A stretch of 64,000 bases of DNA, taken from Tridacna crocea (lineage: Eukaryota > Mollusca > Bivalvia > Cardiida > Cardiidae). The position numbers and the translations under genes were made by a program. A model generated the notes under the pieces. That model was not told where the DNA came from. It did no database searches and saw only the letters and a program-made list of their open reading frames with translations. This document shows positions 33,624-42,917 of this stretch, piece after piece (positions within the stretch are counted from its first letter, which is position 1; each line of letters starts with the position of its first letter). The DNA is taken from positions 31,280,619 through 31,344,618 of the forward strand of contig OX031071.1 in the NCBI GenBank assembly GCA_943736015.1. Reading direction: 5' to 3'.

Positions 33624-33636
33624 TTTCAGTGGAAAA

Positions 33637-34889
33637 GCTTGGCTTAACATTATCTATATCGAGTTTACCCTTTATCCTGCTAAAAAAATTGATGTGTACA
33701 TTTTAAACCGCAAGTAAAATCTAAAAGTTTTGATATTTCAAAGGTATTTTGGGGGGGAGAGATATTTCCTTATCGGTCAATGTAGAATGTAGATCCAATA
33801 TCGGAGCACACGTTTTATACAGTCTGACCTTCATTTACATTTCCTGCAAAAAGTCAGTAACTCGCTCTTAGCAGCGTAAGGGTGAGTTGCCCACACATGA
33901 CATCACAAGTTAAAGTCTGTAGATACATTTTTGCAATTCGCGCCAAACTTTGCAAACAGAGATTGGAAGGTCACATGACCAAAAATCAAGTGATATTTGC
34001 CCGAATCAGTACATCGCATTAAGAATGTAATTTTTTAAAATATCTCAATTTAAAAATGAAAATAGTATTATTGAGAAACTGGAAGATACAATGGAATACA
34101 CTGAGAATTTAGGTTACGTAAATTATGTGATTGAAATGAAACTGTAAATGAATATGATATTTCATATTTCATTGATTTGCATGGTCATCGTCCAGACAGA
34201 AGAAAAAATAAATCAAGCGTTGCAACAAAACATGACCAAGTTTGAAAAAGGTTATGCAACCACAGCTTGCGGCTGGTGAGATTTGAGATCGGACTTCACT
34301 CAACGTGCATTCTAATTCTGTTTCAGCGCCAGCCGTTATAGAGGCATGTTGATAACCGATTAAAGCTGCGGTAGATCTTAATTATTCGAAACATACAAAA
34401 AGGAGCAAATTCATTTTGTTTGACATTAGGTGTGCTTACAAAATACACCTTCTTAAAGGGAGGTTGGGATATGAAGAGAGAGGTCACTTTATTGTTTTAT
34501 ATGCAGTTACGTTATTTTTTGGCTCTTTGATATTTTGATGGCACTGTTGTTTCTTAAAAAAAAGATGTTTCGTTGTGTCCTTGTGATAAGTGGCCTTGAA
34601 CAGGCGTATGGGATGTTCAGTGGTTGAAACTACCTTTTGGAAAACATTGAGGCAATATTCACTCATTAATTAACGCAAATCAGGACCGAGCACCATTAGC
34701 TCAATTGCTTGCGTACATGACATAAAAGACATTGGGTAGCTGGATAGGACACCGGCTCGACCTATTTCTTAAGCAGGAACGGGATTAATTCCTCTATCAC
34801 AGCTGACTACTATTGCGATGATGGTTACATGGAAACTCAGCTTATGGCCTAGAATGAATATTGTGCTATATAACGCCCTCAGCCCTCAA
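33637..34889. other. Non-coding interior of the 4.2-kb element
   Basis: No gene recognised. A weak tRNA-like or SINE-like stretch near 34690-34830 (ATTAGCTCAATTGCTTGCG) was not good enough to call. Confidence 0.4.
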
Positions 34890-35075
34890 CAATACCAACT
34901 TTTAGCAACGGCAGGGAAAAAACCTAAAAATCATTTTGGGAAAAGGAGAAAATGCTGATAACCAGCAACTCACAATGTTTGAACAAGGTACATTTGAGTT
35001 CAAACTGAAATTGCCGTCTGCAAGTAATTTCTATCTGGACAAAGCTAACATTTTGCCATCTTGTTAAGGGTTAAG
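34890..35075 (+). mobile_element. Decayed TTAA-MITE
   Basis: ATTTTGGGAAAAGGAGAAAATGC with a shortened mate, TGCCGTCTGCAAG, end TTAAGGGTTAA. Left TIR lost. Confidence 0.6.
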
Positions 35076-35344
35076 AAAAGCGCAGATTTGTGTAAGGGTC
35101 GCCTCCAAATAACTGGAATTATGATAAAAAAGAAGTCAAAGTCAGGTATCAGATATTTATGGGACTCTGACCATTACAATTTTTTAAGTATAAAGTTGGG
35201 CGGAGCACTGGTGAAAGGATCTTTAGAACAACATAGATAGGTGCACTGGTCGCAGCAAAAAAATGGATACAGAAAGCAGAACATTGATAAACACAGCAAT
35301 TAAACTGTCTAGGAAAGCATGGGTTGTTGTGCTGGTCGCCACAA

Positions 35345-35395
35345 ACCAATCGATTGATCGATCGGTATATCAATCAATCAATCTATCAATCAATA
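35345..35395. repeat. ATCA-type microsatellite
   Basis: Runs of ATCA/ATCG around TATCAATCAATCAATC; similar to the tail repeats of SINE family 1, and possibly the remains of one. Confidence 0.7.
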
Positions 35396-35712
35396 CCAAG
35401 AACAGAACATTGAAAAACAAATAAGTTATGTCTAGGTAATGGGATATAACGGCAAAAAAATTGACATTCAGCTTTCGAATTCGACATTGCCGATTACTTT
35501 TGCCCATTATTTGTATCGATATACATGTAAAACAATACAAAAACACATATTTCAATCACGCTCTTAAAAAAAAAAAAAATCTGAAATCTGACAAAGTAAA
35601 CACTTAAAGTAGTTTTATTTTGTTATCTCATCTATAAATAACACTCGGAAAAAAAATCGGGTGTCGAAACGAGCAAATTTTGCAAAAAAAAATTCACCGG
35701 GTGTCCAAATGA

Positions 35713-36808
35713 ATTATGGACATTTCGTACCATAACCATTTCGTACCAGTCATTTCGTACCATAGGATTGGTCATTTCGTACCATGATATTACCATTTCG
35801 TACCATATAAGTGGTCATCTTGTATCATGATTTCTCCGAGAAAATCTATTTTAGGTAAGACCGGTGTAATGCACTTCCGGTGAAAATTCTAATTGGTTAA
35901 TAGATAACGATAAATAAGGATTTATGCAGAAATAATAATAACAGACATTTCTAACGGATCATAAATTCCGTTTATGTCTATCTTGAAATTATTTTTTGAT
36001 ACTTTTGTTAGTTTTCTGAAAAGGGAGGTAATTATTATCTCTTTTTGAATTGAGAATATAGTGGTTTTAGATTTATAAATGATAATTCAAAGAAGGAAAA
36101 AAATGGAAAAAATTAATGGGTGAAAGTAGTTCAATAATATTCATTTTTAATTATAGCTAATTTTGCAGGATGATATTTTAATGGAAATAGCTGTTTTCCA
36201 TTACACAGGTCTTGCCTTAAATAATAGAAAATAACAGTCGAACTTAGATGTAAAAAAGTTTATTTGATTAATAATACTCGCAATATAAGATAAGATCATA
36301 ATACATATAAACGAAACATAATGTATGAATGTATGGATGAATGATACAGTGATGATTTTTTCGCCTTTTCATTCGACATTTCTATTTCAATTTTGTAACA
36401 AATATAATTAAAGGCAAACACCAAACAAATTATTTTCAAAATGTAATTACCAATCTTGTAACAAACATTAACCAAACAATGTAATTATCTATAAACTGTG
36501 TCAAACATCGATTGCTTCCTTTAATTGATTAGCGAATATTTACTTTATAAACGTATGCAACAAATGCACTTATAAAACTTTTTGCAATTATAAAAGCAAC
36601 ATTTTTTAAAACTTCACCGAAAAATACAATTTAACAATCGTTAAGTAAATAAACTATCAACTCGGTACGAATTCGTAAGTTATGGTACGAAATTGTAATA
36701 TTTTGGTACTAAATGGTCAATGCATGGTACGAAATGGTAATTCTTTAGTACGAAATGGTATTATAATATATGGTACGAAATGGGTATGGTACGAAATGAC
36801 TGTATACC
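35713..36808. mobile_element. 1.1-kb element with CATTTCGTACCAT array ends and 10-bp target duplication
   Basis: GTCCAAATGA flanks it perfectly at 35703-35712 and 36809-36818. The left end carries at least five CATTTCGTACCA motifs at irregular spacing (about 35720-35830); the right end carries six or so inverted copies (about 36665-36800). Non-coding interior. A 9-10-bp duplication with long TIRs suggests a MULE-type non-autonomous element. It sits within the right end of the 32673-36835 element. Confidence 0.85.
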
Positions 36809-36899
36809 GTCCAAATGACCGGGTGTCCAAATGACTGTTATTTATGATATTTAATGTTTCTGATTAGTTATACATCGGTTCTCGATTTTCTCCTTGGTT

Positions 36900-37455
36900 C
36901 TTAAGTCGAGGGCCTTTGAGGGTCCTTACAGGTCCATTCCAGATTTTCCATTCAATTTAGTTCTGGTTCATTTTGATGATTCAAATTTGCGGTATTTGAT
37001 ACCTCTGATATAAATTTGGTCCCTTCCCGACGTTCCCGTTGTTTTTTTTTTAAACCCTTTCCCAAACAATCCCTGGTTTTTACGGGTCTGGAATAGTAGC
37101 CTTTTGAAAAAATTGTGGGAAAAGGAGAAATGCTGGTAACCAGCATTTTCTCCTTTTCCCACAATGTTTTCTACCCCATCATAGACAGAAATCATCTTTT
37201 AAGCAAGAGTTGAATTGTCTTCTGCAAATGCTTTCAATTTTGTCTAGTCCAAAAATTTGTCGTTTGTGAAAGGGTTAATTCATAGAATTGCCTCTTAAGT
37301 AGAGCCCGTTCATATCTTCCACTTTTTCCTCACTTCTAGAAAAGATTGTATTTTTTTCCATTCATTTCGTGTTGTAACATTTTTCATAGTATCTTACGTC
37401 TATACCGGTCCATTCCGGTCCTCCGGTACGATCCGGTTCATATCGGTATTTCCAT
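36900..37455. repeat. Mosaic repeat C, right block
   Basis: Contains CAGGTCCATTCCAG, TTTGGTCCCTTCCCGACG and CCGGTCCATTCCGG motifs matching 32277-32610, some direct and some inverted. A MITE splits it at 37050-37278. Confidence 0.5.
37050..37278 (+). mobile_element. TTAA-MITE, full length
   Basis: TTAAACCCTTTCCCAAAC to GTGAAAGGGTTAA; hairpin nearly perfect with one base missing in the 5' arm. Confidence 0.9.
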
Positions 37456-37672
37456 GATACGCCCTCTGTTAATGAATGTCAACAATGGATGCCGTCCTCC
37501 AGTTGTACAAAGTTCTTACCGAGTCTTGCCGCTAGATTATTTTCCTGTCAATATGACAAACGGGTTAGAAGTGATTACGTGATTTGGACATAATTAATCC
37601 ATCAGATTATAGCCTTGAAAGGTAAAGTACAAAGCTTATATGTAATCCTGAATCGATTTTATTACCCGGAAG
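37456..37672 (+). repeat. Direct repeat A, second copy
   Basis: Same orientation as 30968-31190, with small deletions relative to it. It directly follows mosaic block C. Confidence 0.75.
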
Positions 37673-39009
37673 TAAATTTTACTAGTTAGTTAAATTTTGG
37701 ATGAAACTGTTGGAAGTCTTTATATTTTGGGGCAAATGACGTGCATCAGAATGATGCCTCGGAATGTAAACTAGATACATATCTACACACTACACATGGT
37801 ATGTTTACTGGTATTTTTGTTCTCGGTATTTTGTTGTTAAAGTCTTGGCCTCCTACCTTCAGTTTGATCATTGATGTTACATGTATTTATCTGTATGGCG
37901 TGAGTCAGATGATTAAGAATAGTACAAATTTTGAAGACCCTTCTGCTGAGGGCAAACTGATCTAACTGCAACCTTTGAGAGCTTTTACTTACAGTGCTAC
38001 AACACTAGTACTGGCCGTTGTGATCTTATTACATTGAACTTTTAACGCTGATAACAACTTATGACTGAATTTCAACACCTTCTAAATACACAAACAACAC
38101 TCGTCAAAACACCGCCGATTCCGTAAGAATGTATAACTTGATCAACAGATCACTCGGATTTTCCGGAATAATATGGACAGTAGACAACTAGAAGATGTGC
38201 TTACATAATCTCATCCTCCTTGATCTTTCTTGTTACAGTCATTTGTCCTTGAGCAGAGATAAAAAAGAAATGCAATGCAGCTGGGTTTTTACGGAAATAT
38301 TGCTTTAAGATGATTTGAACATTTAGATTGTTTTGCCTTAGTGCAACCTGGTGCACTTGCGTATATGCACCTGTAAACAGCTGTAAGTTTAAAATAGTAT
38401 TCATCTGCTGGTCGTTTATTGTTAGGGAGGTGAAGCTATGAGGGACAAAAGATGTAGAGATGTGCAAGGGATATGACCCTAGCAGACAGGTCTTTGCTTA
38501 AACATTTTAAGAATGAACTGGTTGTCTCACTTTTGCAATCTTAGTAACCAGACTGTCCATTCACAATACTGACCAGTATAGATCTGATTAGGCATCCTTC
38601 ACCCTAGGATGTATTAACCCTTGTGGTGCTAAGTGCGACTATATGACCCTTTGTGGACAGTGTAGATCAAGATCAGACTACACACTAGTGACACTACATG
38701 CGTACTACATACACACTACATGCAGTCTGATTTTGGATCTATACTGTGCGATGAGGATTTTTTTTCTTGTCCCAAAAATACCTGTGAACAGCAACTTGTA
38801 AAAACTGTGGGTTTTTCTGTAGCTTGAAAATTTATTTTTATTCTTTCTGCAGGTTAAGGATTAAATCGTTTTCATTTCCCCTCTTCTCCATCCATGTTTC
38901 ATCTTGATGATATTCTAAAAACTTTAAATCAATCTCCCACTTTTAAAAGGTATGATTTACATTCAAATACAATTCTACACCTTAGTGTTTACCCATGGCT
39001 GTTACTAAG
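37673..39009. other. Intergenic, no gene supported
   Basis: Short open frames occur (for example 38201-38467 on the - strand) but lack recognisable domains. A palindromic GATCAAGATCAGACT element is at 38658-38748. Confidence 0.4.
38658..38748. repeat. Small palindrome of the GATCAAGATCAGACTRCA family
   Basis: CAGTGTAGATCAAGATCAGA at the left is inverted as TCTGATTTTGGATCTATACTG at the right, with a loop of repeated ACTACATAC. Related single arms occur elsewhere (about 665, 26410, 42630, 48860). Confidence 0.65.
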
Positions 39010-39230
39010 CCTTTAAGCCTTCAACAAACGACACTATTTTAGACTCATCCACTTGTGGATGATAAGATAAAAGTGGGTCTTTTTATAGATGTGTCTTGTT
39101 TAGGGTAGAAAACATTGTGGGTAAAGGAGAAAATACTGCTTACCAGCATTTTCTTCTTTCGTCTCAATGTTTTTGAAAGCCTTTCTCTATAGAGTTATCA
39201 GAACTTTGTACTGTGTGGCAAAGGATTATA
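39010..39230 (-). mobile_element. Decayed TTAA-MITE
   Basis: CTTCAACAAACGACAC start, hairpin GAAAACATTGTGGG with mate CTCAATGTTTTTG, end TGTGGCAAAGGATTA. Confidence 0.65.
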
Positions 39231-39440
39231 TGTTTACCACACAATCTCAAGTTTTAATGATTCTTGGAAAGAAGCCTTTTGAAAACATTGTGGGAAAAGG
39301 AGAAAATGTCTCCTTTTCCCACAATGTTTTCTACCCAATGAAAGAAAAGTTGCACCATTTAAGCCACACTGAAATTGTCATCTGCAAAATTAATACTTTC
39401 AATTTAGAAAAAAACAAAATTTTGTCATCTAGAGGAAATT
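39231..39440 (+). mobile_element. TTAA-MITE with short hairpin
   Basis: The stem tip (TGCTGG...CCAGCA) is deleted symmetrically, giving a perfect shorter hairpin ending GAAAATG/TCTCC. It abuts the previous copy; the right end is lost near GTCATCTAGAGG. Confidence 0.7.
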
Positions 39441-39577
39441 ATAGTTTCAAAGTTTCAATGGTGATCGAACATTATTGGAAAAGAATTAGTACTTTGCTGT
39501 AGGCAAATGCTTATTTCTCTATAATGTGACAGTTTTTACAGTGGAATAAAAAGCCAATTTCCTTGGTAAATGCAAAG

Positions 39578-39816
39578 TTAACCCATTACACAATTACCTA
39601 CTTAAAGTAGTACTTTTGACAACCCTGAGAAAGAAGTCTTTAGAAAACATTGTGGGAAAATGAGTAAATGTGGATAACCAGCATTTTCTTTTTTTCCCAC
39701 AATGTTTTCTACCCTTCACAAAGCACATTTCAAAATTCCAGTCACTCTTATTTTGTTGTCTACAAATGCGTTGGATTTGGACAAGCCTAAAATATTGTCG
39801 TATGGTAATGAGTTAA
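39578..39816 (+). mobile_element. TTAA-MITE, full length
   Basis: TTAACCCATTACACAATTACC to GGTAATGAGTTAA, with a short insertion near the left end (AAAGTAGTACTTT). Confidence 0.9.
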
Positions 39817-39821
39817 TATAT

Positions 39822-40000
39822 TTAACCCAAATGAAAAAAATACACTTGTCCAATGCAGTTGGGGACGACAATTTAAAAGCGGCTTGAACGATGAAATTTG
39901 TCTTTGATATGATAGAAATTATTGTGGGAAAAGGATAAAACACTGGCTTACTATATTTTCTCCTTTTCACAAAATGTATTCTAACCGCCTTTATATACAT
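39822..40000 (-). mobile_element. Decayed TTAA-MITE
   Basis: TTAACCCAAATG start, stem ATTATTGTGGGAAAAGG with a mutated mate ending near ATGTATTCTAACCGCC. Confidence 0.6.
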
Positions 40001-40035
40001 GTATATATAAGGTTTGGTAAAAATCACTTTTATGT

Positions 40036-40269
40036 TTAACCCTTTACTACATGTACACAATCCCTACTTTTGACGGTCCTGAGAAAGAAACCTTTAGAAA
40101 ACATTGTGGGAAAAGGAGAAAATGCTGGTAACCAGCATTTTCTTCTTTTCCCCCAATGTTTTCTACCCTTCACAAAAAAAATATCAAATTTTCAGCCACT
40201 TCATTTTGTTGTCTGCAAATGTTTTTGACTTAGACAAGCCTAAAATATTGTTGTTTGGTAATGAGTTAA
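40036..40269 (+). mobile_element. TTAA-MITE immediately upstream of the TRIM-like gene
   Basis: TTAACCCTTTACTAC to GGTAATGAGTTAA with a good hairpin. It lies 31 bp before the putative splice acceptor at 40299-40300, so it sits inside the presumed 5'-UTR intron close to the branch-point region. Confidence 0.9.
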
Positions 40270-40286
40270 GTGTTAATGTTTGTTTC

Positions 40287-40300
40287 TTTTCTATTTATAG
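40287..40300 (+). promoter_or_regulatory. Probable 3' splice site before the TRIM-like coding exon
   Basis: A pyrimidine-rich TTCTTTTCTATTTATAG precedes ACGTGACATC, 24 bp before the start codon. Many bivalve B-box/NHL genes have the whole reading frame in one exon after a 5'-UTR intron, which fits. A second candidate is TTGCAG at 40310-40315. Confidence 0.5.
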
Positions 40301-40324
40301 ACGTGACATCTTGCAGCTGGCATT

Positions 40325-42064
40325 ATGGAAGTGTCTGGACGAAATCAGACAGGGAGTGCCGACACAACAACAGGTGTTCAATGTGATCCTTGTTTATTAT
40401 TAAACAAAAATATAAATGCTAAACATTATTGTGTGGAGTGTGACGAATATTTCTGTGACAATTGTTCTTCTGTACATAGAATGTCAAAGTTATCAAGAAA
40501 TCACAATTTTTTATCTGGAAATGAAATGCCGCAGCAGAAATTAACCTCAACAGAGGAAAATGTCTGTTCTAAACACAGTGGGGAAATATTAAAGTACTTT
40601 TGTAAGGTCCATAAGAACTTTTACTGCACTGTTTGTATTACTCTGGAGCACAAGAATTGTTCCATTGAATATATAGATGATCTTGCACAAGACTTTGAGA
40701 CAAGTCCAGAGTATACAACTTTAACAGAGAAATTATCAAGTCTTCTACAGCTGTTAAAAGATATAAAGAAAACTTCTACAAGACACAGTCAAGACTTACA
40801 AACAGTGCACGCCCAGTTTGTAGCAGATGTGAAATCCTTTCGTACAGAAATCAACAAACTTCTAGATTCCATGGAAACAACCATTTTGAAGGAAGCCCAG
40901 GATGTGAAGGAGTTTGATACAAAATCTGCTCAAACTGTGTCTACAACGTGTGATACAATGACCACAGACATCAATGAAATTGTCTCTAACTTAGACAAAC
41001 ATAAACAATACAAACAACAGCGACAGCTGGTGATCTCTGCAAAGAAAGCTGAAACCCTGATTTCTAAATTAGAAAATAAAATGGCTGACATATCCAGTCA
41101 AAACAAAATTAGAAATTATAAATTTCACAAAAATGAGAAAATGCTACATTTACTTCAATCTATGTGCAATTTTGGTACATTAGTGGATAGAGAGAAGGAG
41201 GGAGGAAAAACAGAAATGGAGAGAAAAGAGAAAGAAAACGTAAAGCTAGTCAACAAAGATCCCAAATCTGTTAGAGCCAGTTATGTAGGACAAATCAATG
41301 TTAAACATTCAAAAGATAAAGATGACTGTGACATTACAGGCAGTGTAATGATAGATCCATACAGAATAGTTCTAACAGATTATTTCAACTTCAGTGTAAA
41401 ACTTGTAAATGTTGACAGTAACAGTATTCTATCTTATCTAAAACTTTCCACAAGACCATGGGATGTTACTTGTATTGATAAAAGTCAGCTTGTCATTACA
41501 TGTAACAATAAATTAGTTTTTGTAAATGTTGGACAGACTTTGACTGTAAACAAAGAACTTCAAGTTAATGGAGGCTGTAGAGGAATTATTTTTAATGATA
41601 ATCAATTATTTGTGTCATTTGATGAACCAGAACCTGCTGTTGAATTAATCAGTCTACATGGAGAAATATTGAAAACATTTTCTACAGACCAAAATGGACA
41701 ACCTCTGTTTGAACGTCCCTGGTATATTTGTCTTAGTAATTCCAAGTCTACACTATTTGTTAGTGACTTTGGGACAAACACTGTGACAAATGTAGATTTC
41801 AAGGGTAAAGTTCAAAATGTTTACAGAGATACTAACCTGAAGTATCCATGTGGTCTGACTGTAGATAGATATGATAATATTTACATAGCTGGATGTGGCT
41901 CAGACAACATACACCAGATATCTACACAGTGTAGACCCATACAAACACAAGGAATGGAAGATCCACAGTCAGTGACATATTGTGAAACAGAAAACAAACT
42001 TTATATCAGCCATGATGTGTTAACATCTAAAAGAAATGTTTTGTCAGTTTATCAACTACAGTAG
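40325..42064 (+). CDS. TRIM-like protein: two B-boxes, coiled coil, beta-propeller; no RING
   Basis: 579 aa from the first ATG after an in-frame TGA 24 nt upstream. B-box 1 spans residues 20-60 with ligands C20, C23, C36, C39, C44, C47, H51 and H60. B-box 2 spans 81-112 with C81, H84, C93, H96, C101, C104, H109 and C112. Both ligand sets are complete. Residues about 130-290 are charged and heptad-like, a probable coiled coil for dimerisation. From about 320 to the end, short repeats of the kind LFVSDFGTNTV and YDNIYIAGCGSDN fit an NHL/six-bladed propeller. There is no N-terminal RING, so ubiquitin-ligase activity of its own is not expected. Family members act as cytoplasmic scaffolds or innate-immune regulators and are often annotated TRIM2/TRIM56/TRIM71-like; no precise ortholog can be given. 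The frame is intact. Confidence 0.93.
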   Translation: MEVSGRNQTGSADTTTGVQCDPCLLLNKNINAKHYCVECDEYFCDNCSSVHRMSKLSRNHNFLSGNEMPQQKLTSTEENVCSKHSGEILKYFCKVHKNFYCTVCITLEHKNCSIEYIDDLAQDFETSPEYTTLTEKLSSLLQLLKDIKKTSTRHSQDLQTVHAQFVADVKSFRTEINKLLDSMETTILKEAQDVKEFDTKSAQTVSTTCDTMTTDINEIVSNLDKHKQYKQQRQLVISAKKAETLISKLENKMADISSQNKIRNYKFHKNEKMLHLLQSMCNFGTLVDREKEGGKTEMERKEKENVKLVNKDPKSVRASYVGQINVKHSKDKDDCDITGSVMIDPYRIVLTDYFNFSVKLVNVDSNSILSYLKLSTRPWDVTCIDKSQLVITCNNKLVFVNVGQTLTVNKELQVNGGCRGIIFNDNQLFVSFDEPEPAVELISLHGEILKTFSTDQNGQPLFERPWYICLSNSKSTLFVSDFGTNTVTNVDFKGKVQNVYRDTNLKYPCGLTVDRYDNIYIAGCGSDNIHQISTQCRPIQTQGMEDPQSVTYCETENKLYISHDVLTSKRNVLSVYQLQ

Positions 42065-42096
42065 AAAACAACACATACTGAAGACCTGCTGTAAAG

Positions 42097-42102
42097 GTAA
42101 GT
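42097..42102 (+). promoter_or_regulatory. Candidate 5' splice site in the 3' UTR
   Basis: AAAG followed by GTAAGT, 33 bp after the stop codon. If used, the mRNA would have an intron in its 3' UTR. No AATAAA was seen close downstream. Confidence 0.35.
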
Positions 42103-42135
42103 CTATTTAACCTTGTACCACACTGTTTTGTGTTT

Positions 42136-42300
42136 TTAACCCTTTACTACATCAACTTGACTTTTAATGACCCTGAAGAAGAATTGTTTGGGAAACATTG
42201 TGGAAAAAGAAGAAAATGCTGGTTACCAGCATTTTCTTCTTTTCCCACAATGTTTTCTACAATATCAAAGACAGAATTTATCATTTGAACTTTGTTTAAC
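42136..42300 (+). mobile_element. TTAA-MITE truncated on the right
   Basis: TTAACCCTTTACTAC and an intact hairpin, then CTACAATATCAAAGACAG and a jump into the next copy. Confidence 0.8.
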
Positions 42301-42470
42301 TCTTTACCACACAATCCGGACTTTTCACTATCCTAAGAGAGAAAGATTTTGAAAACACTGTGGGAAAAGGAGAAAATGTTCTAAGTAACAATTTCTCCTT
42401 CTCTCGCAATATTTTATCTCTGAAAAATCTTGTGATTTCAGCAACATTTAATAGGAGAAATTGTAAAAAT
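42297..42470 (+). mobile_element. Decayed TTAA-MITE
   Basis: TTAACTCTTTACCACAC start; stem with altered tip (GAAAATGTTCTAAGTAAC); ends near AACATTTAATAGG. Confidence 0.7.
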
Positions 42471-42495
42471 AGTAGATTTGATCTGATTTTAGCAT

Positions 42496-42567
42496 GATTC
42501 TGTAGCTCAGTGGTTATGTGTAGGACTCGTGACATGGAGGTCCCAGGTTCGAGCCTCGCTGGCTCCA
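42496..42567 (+). repeat. tRNA-derived sequence with oligo(T) tail
   Basis: TGTAGCTCAGTGGTTATGTG (A box) and CCCAGGTTCGAGCC (B box) at tRNA spacing, ending GGCTCCA and then T12. The ends do not pair as an acceptor stem, so this is a SINE head or tRNA pseudogene, with a good polymerase III terminator. Confidence 0.65.
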
Positions 42568-42691
42568 ATTTTTTTTTTTTCACAGGAGTGTCCTCAGCTC
42601 CCAGCAATGTTTATGTATTACTGTACATTGTGTAGATCAAGATCAGCCTGCACAGAACATAAAGTTTGATCCTAGATATAAATAGTTGTAT

Positions 42692-42774
42692 AAAATAGAA
42701 ATGTTTTGTCTGATAATCAACTACAGTAGAAAACAACATATACTGTTGACATGTTCTATGGATATGTCTATTTT
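42692..42774 (+). pseudogene. Duplicated fragment of the TRIM-like gene's 3' end
   Basis: GAAATGTTTTGTC, ATCAACTACAGTAGAAAACAA and ATACTG match 42028-42112, which spans the last codons, the stop and the start of the 3' UTR. About 630 bp separate the two. It may be a remnant of a tandem paralogue or a local duplication. Confidence 0.7.
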
Positions 42775-42814
42775 CATCATCAATTGTTAACTGTAGTAGT
42801 AGCAGGAATGATAT

Positions 42815-42917
42815 TTAACCCTTTACTACACATTCCTGAATTTTAACGACCCTGAGAAATCAGTCTTTTGAAAACATTGTGGAGAAAAGGAGAAAATGCT
42901 GGTAACCAGCATTTTTA
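42815..42917 (+). mobile_element. TTAA-MITE cut by the next element
   Basis: TTAACCCTTTACTACAC through AACCAGCATTTTT, where the Pearl-like element starting TAGCTCTACTGG takes over. The other half was not found beyond 44192. Confidence 0.8.

Larger units (their letters stand above)
32673..36835. mobile_element. 4.2-kb element with motif-array ends (CATTTCGACACCC)
   Basis: The left end (32673-32780) has repeated GTC(G/A)TTTTGACACC / CATTTCGACACCC and TTTTTTTGCAAAATTTGG. The right end (35655-35710 plus 36819-36835) has the same motifs inverted, including GGGTGTCGAAACGAGCAAAT. The right end is split by the element 35713-36808. No transposase frame; the interior holds a SINE and two MITEs. No outer target duplication found. 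Confidence 0.65.

Noticed and set aside
34690-34830. Possible third SINE
   Set aside because: An A-box-like start exists, but no convincing B box or flanking duplication was found.
35345-35395. CRISPR-like short repeats
   Set aside because: Simple ATCA microsatellite without spacers; the same applies to the motif arrays at 35720-36800, which are irregular and form inverted ends.
30968-37672. LTR-like reading of the 220-bp direct repeats
   Set aside because: No retroelement coding sequence, primer site or polypurine tract between them; the interior is explained by nested DNA elements and SINEs.
38201-38467. 88-codon frame on the - strand
   Set aside because: The C-terminal part looks protein-like and is followed by a possible donor, but no family or partner exon could be identified.
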